DNA from: Prauserella rugosa
GTDB lineage: Bacteria > Actinomycetota > Actinomycetes > Mycobacteriales > Pseudonocardiaceae
Assembly: GCF_000719975.1 (NCBI RefSeq)
Contig: NZ_JOIJ01000003.1
Coordinates: forward strand, 1 to 64,000
Direction of reading: 5' to 3'
Length of the DNA: 64,000 nucleotides
The position numbers and the translations under genes were made by a program. Below the pieces are notes generated by a model. That model saw only the letters and a program-made list of their open reading frames with translations, had not been told where the DNA came from and searched no databases. This document shows, piece after piece, positions 41,426 through 53,266 of this stretch (positions are counted from its first letter, which is position 1; the number at the start of each line of letters is the position of its first letter).

Positions 41426-42616
41426 TCAGAACGGTGGTGGTTCGTCCGTTGCCTGCGCCCGCGGGGTGAGGATCGGACTGCGGTGTCCGGTGTGGGTGGC
41501 TCCGCGTGGCGTGGTGATCGCGGTGGTCCCGTGGGTCGGGTCGTAGCGGGTGATCCAGCCGGGTGCGTTCTTGCGCCGGTGGTGTCGGCGGCAACGCGGT
41601 CCGGTGTTGTCGATGGACGTGCCGCCCTGGTGCGCCGCCCATTCGCGTTCATGATCGATGTCGCAGTGCCGCGCCGGCCTGTGGCACCACGGCACGGTGC
41701 ACTCCCTGTCCCGCACCCGGACCAGTTCCCGCATCGTCGCCGACGGCCGCCGCCGGGTCCGGCCGAGGTCCACCGGGCCGCCGGTGGCCGGGTCGCAGAT
41801 GACCTTGCGCCAGATGCTGGCCGTGTTGGTCATGATCTCCCGTGCGACCGGGCCGGGAACGGGTCCGTAGCCGTCGAGTTCGCAGCCGTTGTCGGTGATG
41901 GCGAGGGCCGCGTCGATGGGCATGTGCAGGTACACCTGTGCCGCAGCCTCCGGCACCGCCACACCGGGATCGTTGCCCAGCAACAGATCCGCAGCAATGT
42001 CCGCACGCAACTGATCCAACGTGCGAGTCTCGCCGTTGCGGCGAAGCCGCCTGGCCATGGAGTCCATCCGCGCATAACACGCCGACGCGACCTCGGACCG
42101 CAGATCCAGGGTCAGCCGGGACTGGGCGTGCTCGCCGTGCAGAAGCTCGACCTTTCGTCCCGCGTTCGCCTGCCGCGCACGGGCAGTCGCACCGCCGGGA
42201 TCGATCTGATGCACCAACCGCGATACGTGCCGGACCATGTTGACCGGTTGCCATGTCGACACCGGAGCACGAGCCAGTTTCTCCGCCAACAGCTCATCCA
42301 CCTCGCGAGCGTGCTCGTCGGACAACGGCGCGGTCACATGCAAGACCCGCCGGGCCCCGTAGGCATCCATCAGCCCGTCCCGCATCGCGACCAACACCCG
42401 AGGCATCCGCGTAGTCAGATCGAGCGCAGCGTGAATCCGGTTCTCGACCTCGCGAACCGACACCCGCAACTCAGGAGCCAACTCCTCAGCGAGCCCCGGA
42501 AGATCCTCCGTGTCAGCGGCAACGGAGGCGAGAAACTCCACCTCGTCGGCATCCAACCGCGCCCGCCGCTCACGCAGCACCCGCGCAGTGGACACCACAT
42601 CCCCAGTACCATTCAC
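41426..42616 (-). CDS. DUF222 / 13E12-family HNH endonuclease-like protein
   Basis: 396 residues from GTG 42616, the same Val-Asn-Gly start as the partial copy at the left edge; a longer open frame upstream reads into unrelated DNA. The N-terminal DUF222 region runs to about residue 230. The C-terminus has the HNH nuclease core: RDRECTVPWCHRPARHCDIDHE, in parts RDRECTVPWCHRPA and HCDIDHEREW, then NTGPRCRRHHRRKN. Such genes are multicopy in actinomycetes, often near attachment sites and IS remnants. Function is unproven. An IS481 remnant lies immediately upstream. Confidence 0.9.
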   Translation of the reverse strand: MNGTGDVVSTARVLRERRARLDADEVEFLASVAADTEDLPGLAEELAPELRVSVREVENRIHAALDLTTRMPRVLVAMRDGLMDAYGARRVLHVTAPLSDEHAREVDELLAEKLARAPVSTWQPVNMVRHVSRLVHQIDPGGATARARQANAGRKVELLHGEHAQSRLTLDLRSEVASACYARMDSMARRLRRNGETRTLDQLRADIAADLLLGNDPGVAVPEAAAQVYLHMPIDAALAITDNGCELDGYGPVPGPVAREIMTNTASIWRKVICDPATGGPVDLGRTRRRPSATMRELVRVRDRECTVPWCHRPARHCDIDHEREWAAHQGGTSIDNTGPRCRRHHRRKNAPGWITRYDPTHGTTAITTPRGATHTGHRSPILTPRAQATDEPPPF

Positions 42617-42734
42617 AACCACAAATCTACCGCACACGTGTACGAAATACACCACACGATAGCGTGATGGTTCTTTTCGGCTAGGACCGGCATGTAGGTG
42701 CATGACAGTCGGCTGATCGGGGGTTTCCTCCGAG

Positions 42735-43380
42735 CGCTTTGCTCGGCACCGATGGCTGCCATGGCGCTGGTGAAGTCACGGGAGAGCGTGTAGTTCTTGG
42801 CATTGTCGCTGAGCACCTGCCGGATCGTGACGCGATGGTCGACGAAGAAGTCGGCGGCGCGCAACAGGTATCCGGCGCAGGTCGGACCCTTCTCGTCGCC
42901 CAGAATCTCGGCGTAAGCCAACCCGAGTGGTCGTCGACGGCGGCGTGGACGTGGTCGTAGCCCAGGCCGCGCTTGTGATGGGGACGTGTCCCGCGGCCGT
43001 GGGCCTTCCAACCGCCGCCGTCCGGGATCCGGCCGATCTTCTTCACATCGACGTGGATCAAGTCACCCGGAACCGGTCGTTCGTAGCGCAGGGTGGTTGT
43101 CTTCGACGCCCGGATCACCTGGCCGGTCAACGGATCGCAGTCTGCGAGCTTGGGCACCTTATGGCGGTGCAGAATCGCCGAGACCGTCCGCGGCGCGACA
43201 CCGATCTCCGCTCCGATCCAGTCCTGCCCGCGGCGCTCCTTCCGACGCGTCTGCAGCACCAGCTGCTCGACCGCCGGTGGTGTCCGGTGTGGGCTGCGAT
43301 GCGGTCGCGACGAGCGATCGGCCAGCCCGGCCGGCCCTCGGAACGGAAGGTCCTCCCATGACAAGCAGCGACACGTCACC
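42735..43380 (-). pseudogene. Decayed IS481-family transposase
   Basis: The minus strand encodes recognisable IS481 transposase pieces: GLADRSSRPH, the second HTH region APRTVSAILHRHKVPKLADCDPLTG (in parts), ASKTTTLRYERPVPGDLIHVDVKKIGRIPDGGGW (in parts) with the first catalytic Asp, and GYDHVHAAVDDHS. At about 42921-42926 the reading frame shifts by one base; the second frame continues LAYAEILGDEKGPTCAGYLL, then SDNAKNYTLSRDFTSAMAAIGAE with the second Asp. The N-terminal HTH part and everything after that point, including the catalytic Glu, are missing, and an extra frameshift is likely near 43345. It cannot transpose. Terminal inverted repeats were not found. Confidence 0.85.
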
Positions 43381-43400
43381 AACGTCCCCGCCGAGTACGA

Positions 43401-44339
43401 CTAGAACCGGCCGGAACCGGAACCACTGTTTGTGAAGGCCTCGGCGATCCTGATCGGGGCATCCTGTCCGTATCCGGCGCGTGCGGTGTCGTCGACCACG
43501 GAATGGATCGCGTCGAGCACCGGGGTGGAGACCTCGGAGCGAGCGAACGCCGACCGCAGATGCGCCAGGCTCGTCGACAGGGAGTCGATGGTCGCACTGT
43601 CCGAACCCGAGAAGCGTCCTGCGGCGAAGTCGGCGGCCAGACCGGGCAGCAGGTCCACGACGAGCTGGCTCATCGCGACGGCGTGCGGGACCAACTCCCC
43701 CACGTCGCGTCCTTCGGCACGGGCCAGCGCGAGCGCCTGGGCCAGGCCTGCGATCGACGTCCAGAACTGGGACAGCAGGGCCACGTCGAAGGTTGCCGCT
43801 GCCGCGACGTCGGCGCCGAGGTGGTGGGCCGTGCCCCCGAAGGCAGCCAGCAGATCGCGGTGGGTCTCGTACGCCTCCCGCGGGCCGGCGTACAGAATGC
43901 GGGTCGCCGCGGTCCCGATGCTGCCGGCAGTGGTCATGACGGCACCGTCCACGAGCGTGATGCCCAGCGCGTCGAGCTGAGCGGCCAGGTCGCGCGTACG
44001 GGCCGGGCTGTCGGCGGTGAGGTTCACCAGCGTCAGCCCGCTCGGGTCGCCACCGTCCTGGGTGGCCCGCTCCACGACCGAAGCGACCACGTCGTCGTCC
44101 AGCACACAGAACACCGCCACCTCGGCTCCGGCCAAGGCGTCGGCGGGAGACCCGGCGAGCGTGGCGCCCTTGGCGATCACCTCGCGTGCCTTGGCAGGGG
44201 TGCGATTCCAGACCGTGACGCGGTGACCTGCCTTGAGCAGGGCGCTCGCCAGGGCGCGTCCCATGGGTCCGAGCCCCACGACGGTCACGGCCTCCGAGTT
44301 CGGACCGGCGACGCTCTGCGGAGCTGTTCGAGAGGTCAT
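43401..44339 (-). CDS. NAD(P)-binding oxidoreductase, imine reductase / beta-hydroxyacid dehydrogenase family
   Basis: 312 residues from ATG 44339. The Rossmann motif VVGLGPMGRALASALL is followed by VWNRTPAKA (Arg suggests NADP). AVFCVLDDD and LVNLTADSPARTRDLAAQ follow the pattern of the 6-phosphogluconate-dehydrogenase-like superfamily. The all-helical C-terminal domain begins near AAATFDVALLSQFWTSIAG. The missing catalytic lysine of hydroxyacid dehydrogenases and the overall style fit imine reductases, which reduce cyclic imines; the natural substrate is unknown. Divergent from a MerR gene across a shared palindrome. Confidence 0.82.
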   Translation of the reverse strand: MTSRTAPQSVAGPNSEAVTVVGLGPMGRALASALLKAGHRVTVWNRTPAKAREVIAKGATLAGSPADALAGAEVAVFCVLDDDVVASVVERATQDGGDPSGLTLVNLTADSPARTRDLAAQLDALGITLVDGAVMTTAGSIGTAATRILYAGPREAYETHRDLLAAFGGTAHHLGADVAAAATFDVALLSQFWTSIAGLAQALALARAEGRDVGELVPHAVAMSQLVVDLLPGLAADFAAGRFSGSDSATIDSLSTSLAHLRSAFARSEVSTPVLDAIHSVVDDTARAGYGQDAPIRIAEAFTNSGSGSGRF

Positions 44340-44355
44340 GCCTGTTACGTTAGAC

Positions 44356-44379
44356 ATTGACGTCCACGTGAAGGTCAAT
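44356..44379. promoter_or_regulatory. MerR-type operator ATTGAC-N12-GTCAAT in shared promoter
   Basis: Six-bp perfect arms (44356-44361 and 44374-44379) around 12 nt that include CACGTG. On the minus strand TTGACC can be a -35 box and TAACGT a -10 box with a roughly 20-bp spacer, longer than normal, as expected for MerR-activated promoters. It lies between the reductase ATG (44339) and the merR ATG (44395). Confidence 0.6.
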
Positions 44380-44394
44380 CCTCGGCGGTGTGGG

Positions 44395-44757
44395 ATGAGA
44401 ATCGGTGAACTGGCCCGTCGAGCGGGCGTGAGCACGAGGACCTTGCGGTACTACGAGGAACAAGGGCTCCTGGAACCGTCACGACTCGCCAACGGCTACC
44501 GCTCCTACGGTGAGCACGACGTCGAGCAGGTCCGCCGGATCAGGTTCCTCCTCGCCGCAGGCATCAACACCGAGATGGCTCGTGAGGTGTTGCCGTGCAT
44601 GGTGGACGACGAGGGTTTCCTCGTGCCGGCGTGTGCGGATCTCGTCGCCGAGTTCGAACGGGAGGAGACCCGCATCGCCGATCGCATCGCTGAGCTCGAA
44701 TCCGCCCGTACCGCCCTCGCCGGCATCATCGCCGCCGCACACACCGCGCACCGGTAG
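44395..44757 (+). CDS. MerR-family transcriptional regulator
   Basis: 120 residues from ATG 44395. The N-terminal winged helix is textbook MerR: MRIGELARRAGVSTRTLRYY, then EQGLLEPSRLANGYRSYGEHDV. A helical dimerisation segment follows (FEREETRIADRIAELESARTAL, in parts). The effector part is short; Cys68 and Cys79 are present but not arranged like a metal site. It likely activates the divergent reductase gene. Confidence 0.9.
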   Translation: MRIGELARRAGVSTRTLRYYEEQGLLEPSRLANGYRSYGEHDVEQVRRIRFLLAAGINTEMAREVLPCMVDDEGFLVPACADLVAEFEREETRIADRIAELESARTALAGIIAAAHTAHR

Positions 44758-44816
44758 CGGCGGCCGCTGCCACCCCTCCGACCCGGAACGCCACGGACCC
44801 GACGACTCGCCGGACG

Positions 44817-48728
<3,912 letters not shown>

Positions 48729-48888
48729 ACCGCCCACCAGCGTACCGGGCGGGCCGCGATCGACCGACGTGATTATCGGCTCGCGCGGCGGGCCCCCATC
48801 GTGGCGGGGCCGGCGCCCTCTAGGCTGCGCATGGCCGTACCGGCTCTCTGCGGCCGGCCGACACGCGGACACGGAAAGGCAGCGGGAC

Positions 48889-49542
48889 GTGCGAAAGGTC
48901 CTCCCGGGACTCGCGATGGCACTCGTCGTGCTCGGCGGATGCTCCGGGCCGCCCGGCAGCGATCCGGTCGAGAACCCGGCGCCGGTGCACGCGACCGAAC
49001 AGGTCTCGGTGTATCCGTTCACGCAGGACGGCAGGCCGGCCTCCGGCCTCGACGTGGTCCACGAGGGAAACGGCACGTGCTGGCAGTCGTGGGTGAGCGT
49101 GGACAGCGACGCCGCACGCCGGTGCGCGCCGGTGCCGAAGGGCGATCCCGACACCTCCAAGCCCGTGCACGACCCGTGCTACCTGCACCCCGAGGCGGGC
49201 GCCGACCGCGCGCTCTGCCTGGCCGACCCGACGACCGGCCAGGCGGTGAGCTTCGACGTCGTCTCCGACGACGGCCCGCGCCCCGAGGAGGAGGCGGCCC
49301 ACAAGCCGTGGTTCCTCGAACTCGGCGACGGGCGTCACTGCGTGCTCTACCTCAGCCCCGACGAGGGCGTGGACCCGGCGGAGATCCCCACGTACGCGTG
49401 TGGCCGCAACGACTACCTGTACGGCGAACCGGACACCGGCCGCCCGGTGTGGACGATCGCCAACCGCCACGGTGAGGCGGACACGCGGATCGAGCCCGGA
49501 CCCGAACTGGACGAGGTGCAGATCCGCACCGCGTGGTTCTGA
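48889..49542 (+). CDS. Putative lipoprotein with six conserved cysteines, paralogue A
   Basis: 217 residues from GTG 48889. The signal sequence ends in lipobox VLGGC, so the protein is probably lipid-anchored on the cell surface. The mature part has six cysteines in the contexts GTC, RRCAP, DPCY, ALCL, HCVL and YACG, and ends in IRTAWF. No known domain was recognised. The next gene (49551) is a clear paralogue with the same cysteines and ending, only eight bases downstream. TAGGCT at about 48819-48824 may be its -10 box, giving a leader of around 60 nt. Divergent from hrpA. Confidence 0.72.
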   Translation: MRKVLPGLAMALVVLGGCSGPPGSDPVENPAPVHATEQVSVYPFTQDGRPASGLDVVHEGNGTCWQSWVSVDSDAARRCAPVPKGDPDTSKPVHDPCYLHPEAGADRALCLADPTTGQAVSFDVVSDDGPRPEEEAAHKPWFLELGDGRHCVLYLSPDEGVDPAEIPTYACGRNDYLYGEPDTGRPVWTIANRHGEADTRIEPGPELDEVQIRTAWF

Positions 49543-49550
49543 GGCGGCCG

Positions 49551-50240
49551 ATGCGCATGACCTTCCACCGGCACTCCCCTGCCCGGCCGGCGGCGCCGGC
49601 TCGGTCCGCACTGCTGACGGCCGTGCTGGCGCTCGTGCTGATGACGGCGGCGTGCAGCGGGGACGCGGCCGAGCAGGCGCACCCCGAGGCCGCTCCGGTC
49701 ACGGCGACCCAGCGCGTGACGGTGGAGCCGTTCACGCCGGACGGCGCCCCGTCACCGCGGCTCACCGTCACCGACGAGGCCGACGCGAAGTGTTCGGCCT
49801 CCGGCGTCGACCTGTCCGATCCCACGGCCAGGCGGTGCATGACGACCGAGGGGTACCTGCTGTACGACCCCTGCTACGTGCGTCCGGGGCCGACACCCGA
49901 CACGGCTCTGTGCCTGCGCGAACCGGACAGTACGGACGCGGTGCGCATCCACCTCGTCGAGGACGCCGGGCCCTTGCCGCCGGAGGAGATCACCCAGCGG
50001 CCCTGGTACCTGCAGCTGGAGGACGGCAGGCGCTGCGTGCTCGCCCCGCGTCCCGACCCGACCGACCCGGCCGAGCAGCCGACCTACACATGCGGCAAGG
50101 GTGACCACCTGTTCGGGATGCCCGACACGTCGGCGCCGGTGTGGACCATCGGCAACCGGCAGGACACCGATACCGCCGGCGGCACCGGAGACGCCGAGTC
50201 CGCGCTGCGCGAGGTCGACATCCGCACCGCCTGGTTCTGA
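49551..50240 (+). CDS. Putative lipoprotein with six conserved cysteines, paralogue B
   Basis: 229 residues from ATG 49551; an ATG two codons later is also possible. A longer signal sequence ends in lipobox LMTAAC. The mature part aligns with paralogue A throughout: EPFTPDGAPSPRLTV against YPFTQDGRPASGLDV; PVWTIGNRQ against PVWTIANRH; both end in IRTAWF. The six cysteine contexts KCS, RRC, DPCY, ALCL, RRCVL and YTCG all match. Function unknown; the even cysteine number and surface location suggest three disulfides. Confidence 0.72.
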   Translation: MRMTFHRHSPARPAAPARSALLTAVLALVLMTAACSGDAAEQAHPEAAPVTATQRVTVEPFTPDGAPSPRLTVTDEADAKCSASGVDLSDPTARRCMTTEGYLLYDPCYVRPGPTPDTALCLREPDSTDAVRIHLVEDAGPLPPEEITQRPWYLQLEDGRRCVLAPRPDPTDPAEQPTYTCGKGDHLFGMPDTSAPVWTIGNRQDTDTAGGTGDAESALREVDIRTAWF

Positions 50241-50270
50241 CCGGGTCGGCTCCCCTGCCGAGCGGGGTCG

Positions 50271-50301
50271 GCCCGGTGAGCCCCGCAGAGCGCCACCGGG
50301 C
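50271..50301. terminator. Hairpin between convergent lipoprotein and GMC oxidoreductase genes
   Basis: 8-bp stem (50271-50278 with 50294-50301) and a 15-nt loop in the 71-bp gap between two stop codons. Confidence 0.5.
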
Positions 50302-50311
50302 CGAGAGGCCG

Positions 50312-52087
50312 CTACAGCCCCAGCTCCCCCAGTCGGGTGCTCACCCGCGGATCGGTGGACACGACCGGCGACTCGCTGCGCACCCACGGATCGCCGCCGA
50401 AGTAGCGCCGGAAGATCTTCTCCGCGGTCCTGGTGGCCAGCGCCTGCGTGGTCAACGTCGGGTTCGGACCGCCGAGCGAGTTCGCCAACGCCGAGTTGTC
50501 GGCGATGAACAGGCCCTTCACCGCACGGGCCTCACCGTCGGAGTCGAGCACCGAGTCGCGCTCCGACTCGCCCATCCGCATCGAGGACTGGACGTGCAGC
50601 AGCAGCGGTGCCCAGTCGATGCGGTAGACCGACTTCGCTCCCGCACCACGCAGGACCTCGGCGGTCTTGCGGGCCATGAACTCCCGGTTGCGGCGCGTCC
50701 TGGCCGAGCGCGTGCGTGGCTGGAACTGCACCTTCGGGATGGGCCCGTTCTCGTCGGCGGGCAACGCGGACGGCACGACCCGGTTCCCCGCCTCGACGTC
50801 GTCGTCGGTGATGACGAGGATCGCGAGGACATGGTCGAGTCCGCCGGCGAGGAACTCCTTCATGTCCGGTCCCATCAGCCTGCCCGCCGGACCGTCCCAC
50901 GGCCCGGTCATCCCGCGGCCATTGGTGTACTGCCCGCGGATTCCGCTGTCGGACAGCGTCGTCGCGAACGCGTTGAGCGCGGGCGGCACGCCGACGTTCT
51001 CCATGCCGCCGTACGGAGGGAAGTCCAGGCGCGACGACGACCCGGTGCCCTTGGGGTTGCCGGTGTAGGTGTCGAACGACCCGACGACCCAGTCGAACGA
51101 GTGGTCCGTGTAGCCCCGCCCCACCCAGCCGTTCGGGTTGGGCAGGCCGCTGTTGAACCACAGCCGCGGGTTCTCGGTGCACCCGCCCGCCATCACCACG
51201 ACCGCGGCGTCCTCCCGGTGCTCCTCGCCCGATCCGTTGTCGCGCCACGTCACTCCGGTGGCGCGCACCGTACCCGCCCGCGACTCGGTATGGACGCGGG
51301 TGACGAACGCGTCGGTGACCAGCTCGGCGGGCTTTCCTCCCCTGGCCCACACGTCGGCGGTGAGCGCCATCGGCACGTAGCTGTTGTCCGTGGAGCGCTT
51401 GGCGTACTGGTTGCGGGGCGCCCCGACCGGCCGCATGCAGCCCTGGAAGCAGTAGCCGCAGAAGGTGCAGCCGGTGGCCTGCGGGTACGACAGCAGGTTC
51501 GGATCCGACGTGCGTCCCGCGGTGCCGCCCGGCTGCAGGATCGCGTTCTCCTGGGGCCGGTACGAAGGACCGTGGGTGGTCTTGGTCGTCTGCACCGGCA
51601 GGCCCGTCGTCTCGCAGCCGCGGAAGAACACCTCCTCCCTGGTGCCCATCGCGGCGGTCATGACCGGCGCGGTCTCCTCGACCCATTCGAAGTAGGGCAC
51701 GAGCTCGCCGTAGGAGAACGGGAACCGGTGGTTCACGTCGTACTCGGCAGCGTCCGGGCCGTCGTAATCGTTGAACACGCCGGGAAACGCCCGCGGATAG
51801 TTGCCGTAGAAGTGCTGGGTCGTCCCGCCGACGCCGGACAACTGCCACATGAACGAGTTCTGGCTCCATTCCCGGAACCACGCGGGCTTCGACCGGTCCT
51901 GCTGTCCCCAGCGCAGATATCCGGTGAGGGGGTTGTTGGCGTCGTTCTCGAACGTCGTCCACTGCTCACGCGGCTTGTCGTGACGCGGACCCGCCTCGAG
52001 CACAAGCACGTCGAGCCCCTTCGCGGCCAGTTCCTTGGCGACCACGGGACCTCCGCCGCCCGCGCCGATCACGATCACGTCTCGCAT
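50312..52087 (-). CDS. GMC-family FAD oxidoreductase with CxxCGYCxxGC motif
   Basis: 591 residues. The FAD-binding motif VIGAGGGGPVVAKELA starts at residue 5 and the protein has no signal peptide. LSGVGGTTQHFYGN (GMC signature), a cysteine cluster CTFCGYCFQGC near residue 215, and a C-terminal LFIADNSALANSLGGPNPTLTTQALATRTAEK (in parts) are visible. The cysteine motif and overall plan match large subunits of gluconate 2-dehydrogenase-like enzymes and related GMC proteins. The upstream gene encodes the Tat-exported small partner, so this catalytic subunit is probably exported by hitchhiking. It oxidises an alcohol or sugar; the substrate is not evident. Confidence 0.84.
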   Translation of the reverse strand: MRDVIVIGAGGGGPVVAKELAAKGLDVLVLEAGPRHDKPREQWTTFENDANNPLTGYLRWGQQDRSKPAWFREWSQNSFMWQLSGVGGTTQHFYGNYPRAFPGVFNDYDGPDAAEYDVNHRFPFSYGELVPYFEWVEETAPVMTAAMGTREEVFFRGCETTGLPVQTTKTTHGPSYRPQENAILQPGGTAGRTSDPNLLSYPQATGCTFCGYCFQGCMRPVGAPRNQYAKRSTDNSYVPMALTADVWARGGKPAELVTDAFVTRVHTESRAGTVRATGVTWRDNGSGEEHREDAAVVVMAGGCTENPRLWFNSGLPNPNGWVGRGYTDHSFDWVVGSFDTYTGNPKGTGSSSRLDFPPYGGMENVGVPPALNAFATTLSDSGIRGQYTNGRGMTGPWDGPAGRLMGPDMKEFLAGGLDHVLAILVITDDDVEAGNRVVPSALPADENGPIPKVQFQPRTRSARTRRNREFMARKTAEVLRGAGAKSVYRIDWAPLLLHVQSSMRMGESERDSVLDSDGEARAVKGLFIADNSALANSLGGPNPTLTTQALATRTAEKIFRRYFGGDPWVRSESPVVSTDPRVSTRLGELGL

Positions 52088-52995
52088 CAGTCGTGCACCT
52101 CCGTGCGGCCCTGGTAGTAGCCGATGAACTCGTCCCAGCCCTCGACGGGCCCGTCCGGCTGGTATCCGGTCAGCCGCCAGCCCACGGGACGGCCGGTCAA
52201 CTGCTTGGTCTTCGCGTCGAACACCGCGTACTCCGAGTAGGAGCCGAACGTGGCGAACTCGATGAGCGCGCCGCCGACGAACTTCAACAGTCCGGAGACC
52301 GACCCCTTGAGCGGTTCGGGCAGCCGCACGTCGAGCACCGCGACGAGGTCGGAGTTCGCACCCTCCAGCAACGCGAACGCCCGTGCCTTCTCGGCGTAGG
52401 TCAGCCGCGCGAACGGCGAGACGAACGGACCGTTCACGGCTGCCGGGTTCACCTGCGTGGCGAGGAGGTTGAGCAGTGCGGCGATGGGCAGCGACAACGG
52501 GATCGTCGCGTCCCCCTGCAGTACCGTCGCCAGCGCCTTGTCGAGGGTGGCGAGTTCGGCGGGCACCAGCTCGGTGCCGGGCAGGGCGATCCCCGTGTCC
52601 GACAGTCCCGTCGCCAGCGCCGTGGCGACCGGCCGGACCACCTCGTCGGGCATCGGGACGAAGTTGTCGAGCGCGTCGATGAGGAAGTCGGTGGTGCAGG
52701 CCTCCATCGCGCCGGGGGTGTCGCTCGGGGTGCCCTGCGCCCGCGAGTACGGGTCGGGCCCCGGCATCGTGAAGACCGAGAGCCCGTTGAGCGTGTCCCG
52801 CGCCAGCTCGGCGAGGACGGGTCTGAGCGCCTCGACGACGCCGGACAGCGGGTCGCCGGGGGCGGCGGCCGCCGCCTGCGGCGCCAGCGTCTCGCGGGTG
52901 AGCAGCCCGCCGGCACCCACGGCGCCGAGCAGGCCGAGCCGGGCGAGGAAGGTCCTCCTGCCCAGGCCCACGGTGGAATCAGGCGTGCCGTTCAT
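52087..52995 (-). CDS. Tat-exported partner protein, gluconate 2-dehydrogenase subunit 3-like
   Basis: 302 residues from ATG 52995, seven bases after GGAGG. The N-terminus has a twin-arginine motif GRRTFLARLG followed by a hydrophobic stretch and an Ala-rich cleavage region (about residue 45). The mature part has no cofactor motif. Its position, start/stop overlap (TGATG) with the GMC gene and style (FVPMPDEVVRPVATAL, ARLTYAEKARAFALLEG) fit the small subunit that carries a flavoprotein partner through the Tat system. It may also stabilise or anchor the complex. Confidence 0.72.
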   Translation of the reverse strand: MNGTPDSTVGLGRRTFLARLGLLGAVGAGGLLTRETLAPQAAAAAPGDPLSGVVEALRPVLAELARDTLNGLSVFTMPGPDPYSRAQGTPSDTPGAMEACTTDFLIDALDNFVPMPDEVVRPVATALATGLSDTGIALPGTELVPAELATLDKALATVLQGDATIPLSLPIAALLNLLATQVNPAAVNGPFVSPFARLTYAEKARAFALLEGANSDLVAVLDVRLPEPLKGSVSGLLKFVGGALIEFATFGSYSEYAVFDAKTKQLTGRPVGWRLTGYQPDGPVEGWDEFIGYYQGRTEVHD

Positions 52996-53111
52996 CGTTG
53001 AACCTCCGCACACGGGTGGAGCCGTGATGGCTTGGCTGGAGATGTGACTACCAGCACAGCTGCCGGCGCGGCTGGCCGAAGCACGCCTGTGCGGTGGGCG
53101 CACGGAATCCG

Positions 53112-53157
53112 TCGACGGGCGGCCGATCACCCGTCGAAACTCACCCTCGGCCGAGGG
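53112..53157. promoter_or_regulatory. Two palindromes in the divergent region between Tat-protein and exporter genes
   Basis: TCGACGGG (53112-53119) pairs with CCCGTCGA (53130-53137), and a perfect 14-bp palindrome CCCTCGGCCGAGGG lies at 53144-53157. An AT-richer patch (AATAGTAAGCATTGCTAG) follows. Possible binding sites controlling one or both genes; the 271-bp region holds no gene. Confidence 0.35.
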
Positions 53158-53266
53158 AATAGTAAGCATTGCTAGGCACTTGAACCCCAGGGAGCGTGTC
53201 GGCGGCCGGAGCCGGCAGCGGCGCGCGACACCGGACAAGCTGAACCCACCACGAATCGGAGGACCC

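Noticed and set aside
48729..49160. N-terminal extension of HrpA by about 140 codons.
   Set aside because: The extension overlaps the divergent lipoprotein and has no conserved character; MSARSPLDELR at 48728 is a normal HrpA start.
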